Assembly: GCA_003255065.1 (NCBI GenBank)
Contig: QAOA01000112.1
Coordinates: 1,722,587 to 1,786,586, forward strand
Direction of reading: 5' to 3'
DNA length: 64,000 bases
DNA from: Cercis canadensis
Lineage: Eukaryota > Streptophyta > Magnoliopsida > Fabales > Fabaceae
Within the stretch, counting starts at the first letter, position 1. Every line of letters starts with the position of its first letter. Under the pieces are notes generated by a model. It saw only the letters and a program-made list of their open reading frames with translations, did not search any database and was not told the DNA's origin. This document shows positions 52,621 to 64,000 of this stretch, piece by piece. The position numbers and the translations under genes were made by a program.

Positions 52621-54992
52621 GGATAAATTACTTTTTATCGTATAGCCTCCAAAGCTAAAAGAAAGATATCAAACACAAGTAGTTAAGAAATAAACTCCAT
52701 AAATATTAGGCTGCGAACTTCAAATGTGGAACCTGATGTCTCAAAGGTTGGGTACATATTTAATTGATCTATTACTTTTGGTCAACAAAATAAAATATGT
52801 TTGTCTCTCATACGTTTCACATTCAAACATTCTAGAATATTTTCAACCATATATGATGTTTAGTAACTTTGAGTAATCTCGGCCATATAACTATCCACTA
52901 AAGAAATATATATACAAGTTATTCTATTGATTTTCTAATTGGAACAAAAGGTGACTTCAATTATAACATAGTAGATGATGTGGAATAAATTAAAGTCAAT
53001 AAATCTCAGTTTATCTCACTATCCAAAATTACCCAATAAAAAAAAAGGAAAAACATTTCACTATCCAAATGTTACACAGCTCTTCTCTTCCCAAGTTCTA
53101 AATTCCCTCTTTGTTTGGTATATGAGAAAATTAAATTTTTAATAATATTTTGAATGATGGAATGCAATGCATCTTGTTATATAATAATGCCAAAGAAAAA
53201 TCCCTATATTTGACATGACAGTAGATAATTATTAAAGATTGCCAAAAAAGGTGTAATGTTCATGTTTGGTAGCATGTGCTGGCAAGCTTGCTAAGATGCG
53301 TACTGAGGCTGTAAAAGATTTCTGCATCTTGGCAATCCTCTTCATGCTGAAGTTTCGCTTTGGCTGTTGATGCTGCCAAAACTGTGTATTGAAGGGTGCA
53401 GTCTTTTTCTTTTCCTTCCTCTTTGTTTTTCTTTTTCTTGGCCAAAATACATAGGAATTTTATTGATAAAGAACCAGTACATAGATCACGTCATGTTAAT
53501 TATTCTGAGTAGTGATCATGGGATTTGTTAATTACATCAATAATCGACCACTCAATTTATTGTGGGAAGATTTTATCATTCTCCATAGATCACGTCATGT
53601 TCAACTTCAAAGAATGGACGGTGACTATTTTCAAACATATCTTTTCTGGTATTGTTTCCTTGACTCTAAGCTTAAGCACTTCTATCCAAAGTCTAAGTAA
53701 AACCGTCCTAATGAAATGCAAGTAGGTTACTTGGTATTAAGTCATGAATTTGATTGCCAGGTTCATTGAAACTGTCTCTATATATGCCTCTAAAGATACA
53801 CAAAAGCTTTTAGCCATTATTCAACAGTATAATGCAACTGACAGAAAGGGGTCAATTTATTTTTCTTTGGATTTTACCCTAACCCCACAACCCACCTGAT
53901 TCATATGATTTTGGGTCATGTTGGTTGAGGGGAACATCGCATTTTCGTGGTGGTCCTCTCCATCCATTTCTTGTTGGGTAACCATCAACAAGAATAATGC
54001 TTATGGCTGTAACTCTCAACCCAGTTCTCTTCATAGTAGGGTTATTAATTAGTTGATTTTGTTTCCATTTTTTCCTGTGGGGTACCCTCTTTTGTGGCAA
54101 CCCTGCTAAAATGTACTTTTTGTATTCCACGATATATATATATATATGTGTGTAAGTAAGTGCTCAACTACTAAAATATACAAATGACTCATTTTTTTAA
54201 ACGTTTAGGAGTTCATCTATGCAAAATTTATCATGTAGTTGAGAATAATTGCAAATGTGAAGACTACAATACCCAGTAACAATAATGTGTACGAGTATCT
54301 GTCTCATGTGACGCACTTAAAGCCACAAGTTTTGTGGCTCTCATTAACGTAACTGTTTTATTTTTCTTTGGAAAACAATGTAAATTGAGAAATGAATATA
54401 AAAAGAAATAAGGGACTCATGAGCTTTTCTATAGCCCATTTCTGTGAACACAATAGTGGCCCAGTAATTTAAAGGTCTATAAAAAAAATTTCTCAGCCCA
54501 ATTGAGGCTATTTCTCATGCACTTGTTCGTAGGACCCAATTACAGCCCACCTCTCAGAAGATGCTGCTCGTATTCTTGGACCTAATTAGAGACTGTATAG
54601 CTTGGGCAGGGCTAAGAAATGGTAAATTCGCTGTCATTAGCAGAAAAGAAAAACAAAACATGAATGCTAAAATCGCTATTCTAGTCTCATATTTGCTCAT
54701 GAACATCAAACATGGCACCGTAGTTAAACCTGTGTTCGCAAAAACTTTAAATGAGTTAATTAAAATTATAAAATTTTAGATTGAGTTTATTATTTTAAGA
54801 GGCTAGAACTTGACATAAAACACTCAACAATGTTAAAAGTAGGTGCTTGGCACATTATAAGAAATTATGAAAATATTTCTTAGTGTTATATAGTTATTTT
54901 ATTTATATATATTGTTATCATGTTTAAATATAAATAAAATAACCATATTACATAAAAAATAGTAGTCATTTCACACTACGTCTTTTGTTAAT
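52621..54992. other. Intergenic with unassigned short open frames
   Basis: Minus-strand frames at 53260-53445 (lysine-rich, then a mixed part) and 53879-54130 (83 codons, ending RGPPRKCDVPLNQHDPKS...) lie in less AT-rich patches. I recognise neither and see no signal peptide or splice linkage that would make them a gene. Confidence 0.35.
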
Positions 54993-55000
54993 GTCACATC

Positions 55001-55570
55001 CAATGGCAAATCTTGAACAAAATTATTGAGGGGACAAAGAGATACTTAGTAATTAATAAAAAAAAATTATAATGATATACATCTTTTACAATATTCATAC
55101 TTAAAGACAAAATATATCATATATTAAAACATTTCTTCACAAAGATAAACAATTGTATTGTATAAGATAAAATGCATACTAACATTGATTTGTTGTAGAT
55201 ATCATGTCAATTACAAAAGCACAAAAAGATATCACAAAACCAAAAAAAAAAAATTGTTCATTGTGTAACATATTAATGTATTAAAATTTAAAAATGTGAC
55301 AACACAATAATTAAACATAATGTTAAATGAAATAACTAAAAATTACATCCACTTAAAGTGTTGCTCTCATCTCTTTTAATGGCTTGAAACCATCAATAAT
55401 AGAAACTTAATGTAAAAGTGGGCTTAAATGTTTTATTAATTTGTTTTGAGGGGGCTATATTTAATTTTTTTAAAAAAATTGAATGGACAAACATTTTTTT
55501 AAGAAATTTAATTAAGATTTTTTTTGGGGGGGGCGGTAGCCCCCTCTGTCCTAAAGAAGTTCCGCTAGTG
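55001..55570. mobile_element. hAT-like non-autonomous element
   Basis: Ends CAATGGCAAATC and (reverse complement of right) CACTAGCGGAAC fit the loose hAT terminus pattern. Flanking 8-mers GTCACATC (54993-55000) and GTCACAGC (55571-55578) match at 7 of 8, the hAT target duplication length. The inside is AT-rich and non-coding. Confidence 0.65.
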
Positions 55571-55591
55571 GTCACAGCTTACTTAATGTCT

Positions 55592-56806
55592 AAATATGAT
55601 ATAGACTAAATTACTCTTATTCAATATAAAAATATTTTAAAATTAACTAATCATGATATTCTCTTTCTAACTCTTATTAGTTGTAACCCAATCTTTTCTA
55701 ACAATTATATCCAATCTCATTCTTAAATAATAAGTGTATCTTTCTTAATTTGACAATACACGAAGATATACATACAAGAACAACATCTAACAAATTAGGG
55801 ATTTAGCATTGTATCTGANTCATGATATTCTCTTTCTAACTCTTATTAGTTGTAACCCAATCTTTTTTAACAATTATATCCAATCTCATTCTTAAATAAT
55901 AAGTGTATCTTTCTTAATTTGACAATACACGAAGATATACATACAAGAACAACATCTAACAAATTAGGGATTTAGCATTGTATCTGATCCTAATTTCAAC
56001 ACAATCATCAAATTAGGGTATGTACCTTCATGTCATGATGTTGCAATATGGAAGATCTAGAGCTTAGGTCGACTACTAAAGGCCTTATCTAAGTCATGAG
56101 CTTCAGATGCTATAGCCCCAACGAAAACCACTCATTCTGCCACAAACAAGTAATTTGTAGAAAGTTTGTGTATCATTTCTCAACATTATTTAGAGATATG
56201 CAACTTGTTAATTGCTTGTCCCTTTCTTCCCCCTAAAAATCCTACTGCAATTTAATTTGTTAACTTGAGTAAGGTCCATTACTCATCTTTGTCCCGTGAC
56301 AAACAATATTACATTTAAAAAGAGGGTATCTTTTTAGTGTCACTTGTGGTTGAAATCCTACAACTGACATGACGAATGGAATTTGGACACATGTCAAGGC
56401 TTGTAAGTCAAGATACTGTAGCTTACTGGTTTTTATAATCTCCAATTATCCCTATAATTTGTTTGAAATTATATTTTAACCAATATTTTATTAGAATTCA
56501 AATACACAATATTAGAAAGAAGTTGAAAAGAATGGAGGAATAGAAAGAAGAAGAAGAGAACTTATGCTACACAAAGGTGTAGTAATAGATGGTTGATACT
56601 TAAATGATATAAAATTTAAAAAAAAAAATCAAGGAAGTATCAATTCCAATTAAGAAAGATACATTTATAATTTAAGAATGAGGTAGGATATAATTGTAGG
56701 AAAAAATGTAGCTACAATTAATAAGAGTTAGAAAGAGAATATTATGATTAGTCAATTTTTTTAAAAAATTATATTGAATTAGAGTAATTTAGTCTATGTC
56801 ATATTT
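55592..56806. mobile_element. 1.2-kb inverted-repeat element with an assembly duplicate in its left arm
   Basis: The left arm 55592-55750 and right arm 56649-56806 are inverted copies (AAATATGA.ATAGACTAAATTACTC, ATATTCTCTTTCTAACTC, CTCATTCTTAAAT, GTATCTTTCTTAATT). A near-identical 168-bp duplicate (55651-55818 and 55820-55986) around the N at 55819 lengthens the left side artificially. No coding capacity. It begins only 21 bases after the hAT-like element. Confidence 0.7.
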
Positions 56807-58012
56807 CGATATTAAATAGGATGTGATATTATCAAAATAGAATATAAAAATAAACGCTTTGAAAAAATATTATAGTTACTCTAATTAAAATATAGTTATT
56901 GACTTTAATAACTCATTTAGTACATCAATATACTCATATTGATATAAGATACCGTAATATCACATATTCCAAAATCACATAAAAAGATTCTCATATCTAA
57001 TATGATAATAAAATTCGTTTAATACTAGGAAATACATAAGAATATGTGTACCATAGATTCCCAAATCCCACGTATCTTATATTCCTATAATGCTAACATT
57101 TTAAACATAGGTATTGAAGATATTAAAATATCGTATTTTATTGCGGGAAAATCTAAGGAAACAAGTGAGACAAAAAGGAAATGGGAGTAAAAAATCAAAG
57201 GCATAAATACACCTTTGGTCTCTATTGCTTAGATAAAATTTAATTTAGGTAAAATGTATAGAACTTCTTTAAACTTAAGGGACCAAATTACTTTAATTTG
57301 GAAACTATAAGGACTTGATTATTGAATACAAAACTTAAGGGACCAATTGTTATTTTTCTCAAACTATTCGAACTAAAATGTATTTTGGTCAAAATTATAA
57401 ATAATTTAAGGTTAGTTATTCAGTACTACAAATAAAAATAATAACTGAAATGATTTGTACTTTTCATTTTACATAACAAATTTGTGAGATTTACAAAAGA
57501 TATGATTAAAATAATCTTTATGCTATTTATGCTTTTAAATAATTAGCCAAAAACTAATATGATATATGAGATGATCCTATATGTATATCCATACATGCAT
57601 AATGTCTAAATTTATTTTTTAATTACTTTTCCTCACAAGTATTTTTACAATATTCACTCGTTACAAACAAAATGGTTGGTGTCTTAAAAAGTTAACATTT
57701 CCGCCTATGCTTGAATTTCCCTTTATTTTTATATGAGTAAATTTATATTTGTTTTTTTAAAAAATTTAAAATTTAATAAAATAATACTTAAAAAACATTA
57801 ATTACAAAATAATATTCAAAAAAATTAATATACGTAACAAAATAATAATTGCAAGATTCAAAATTTAATAAATATTGAACTATTTTATTATATATATTAA
57901 TTTTTTTAAAATTATTTTGTAATTAATATAATTTTTATGATTATTTTATTTAATTTTAAATATTTCAAGTTTTCAACAATGCAAATGGAGATTTACTCTT
58001 TCTATATTCACG
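56807..58012. other. AT-rich intergenic, no gene seen
   Basis: A repeat-like piece near 57200-57360 (GGGACCAAATTAC, CTTAAGGGACCAATTG) resembles common plant repeat text. Otherwise nothing. Confidence 0.5.
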
Positions 58013-58028
58013 CAAGTGAATTATCATA

Positions 58029-58047
58029 CACGTGGCACGAACACGTG
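58029..58047 (+). promoter_or_regulatory. Paired G-boxes upstream of katanin-like gene
   Basis: CACGTG occurs at 58029-58034 and again at 58042-58047, 13 bases apart, about 170-185 bases before the start codon. The first lies in ACACGTGGC, the ABRE-type G-box bound by plant bZIP factors. Binding is inferred. Confidence 0.55.
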
Positions 58048-58212
58048 CTTCACACTACGGCATGTACTCTTCTTGTTTCTTCGCTGTCATCGGTGCCAAA
58101 GAGTAGTGCTTGCTGGCTAAAGCCCCAGCGAGAACCAGAGCTAGACAGAGAAAGAATCTCTTCTTCAAATCTGTCACTCTCTCTTCTTTCTTGTGATTGA
58201 TTCGTCGAAGAA

Positions 58213-64000
<5,788 letters not shown>

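Overview
This window is nuclear DNA of a flowering plant, most likely a woody eudicot. It is AT-rich and gene-poor. Genes have short GT-AG introns, the coding sequences read as plant families, and the space between them is filled with plant DNA transposon remnants (Mutator-like, hAT-like, AT-rich TIR elements) and tRNA-derived SINE remnants. I see no rRNA, confident tRNA, CRISPR array or organelle insert.

Layout. (1) 1-5.9 kb: two divergently transcribed TPR-type genes share a promoter of about 0.6 kb. The left one (minus strand) leaves the window. The right one (plus strand, 5 exons, 317 aa) carries a bipartite thylakoid-lumen targeting peptide. (2) 6-25 kb: intergenic, with a diverged tandem repeat, a Mutator-like element of 1,007 bp with a perfect 9-bp target duplication and an exon-like core, AT-rich elements and tandem repeats. 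(3) 25.2-26.7 kb: a complete three-exon gibberellin 2-oxidase gene (341 aa, intact iron and 2-oxoglutarate residues). (4) 27-50 kb: intergenic, with SINE remnants, an AT-rich TIR element, and a Mutator-like element with 420-bp arms full of a GTCACGG motif. (5) 50.0-51.7 kb: an orphan first exon of a class A heat shock factor, lying between inverted GGTTCGGTT-rich ends, probably a captured gene fragment. (6) 52-57 kb: a small Mutator-like MITE, a hAT-like element with an 8-bp target duplication, and a 1.2-kb inverted-repeat element. (7) 58.2-64 kb: the first eight exons of a katanin p60-like AAA ATPase (KATNAL2/CCP1 type), running off the right edge, with a GC-AG intron.

A property of the assembly runs through the window. 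There are twelve single N characters, and every one lies at the junction of two adjacent near-identical copies or inside a homopolymer. The copies range from about 25 bp to 1.4 kb. These look like unmerged contig overlaps or haplotype ends, not biology. One of them doubles exon 7 of the katanin-like gene and would break an automatic gene model.

The genes are unrelated in function: plastid TPR proteins, hormone inactivation, and microtubule severing. I see no operon-like or system-level linkage, and no clear new biological system. The most unusual signals are the Mutator-like elements with reiterated motifs in their arms and the two apparent gene-fragment captures.
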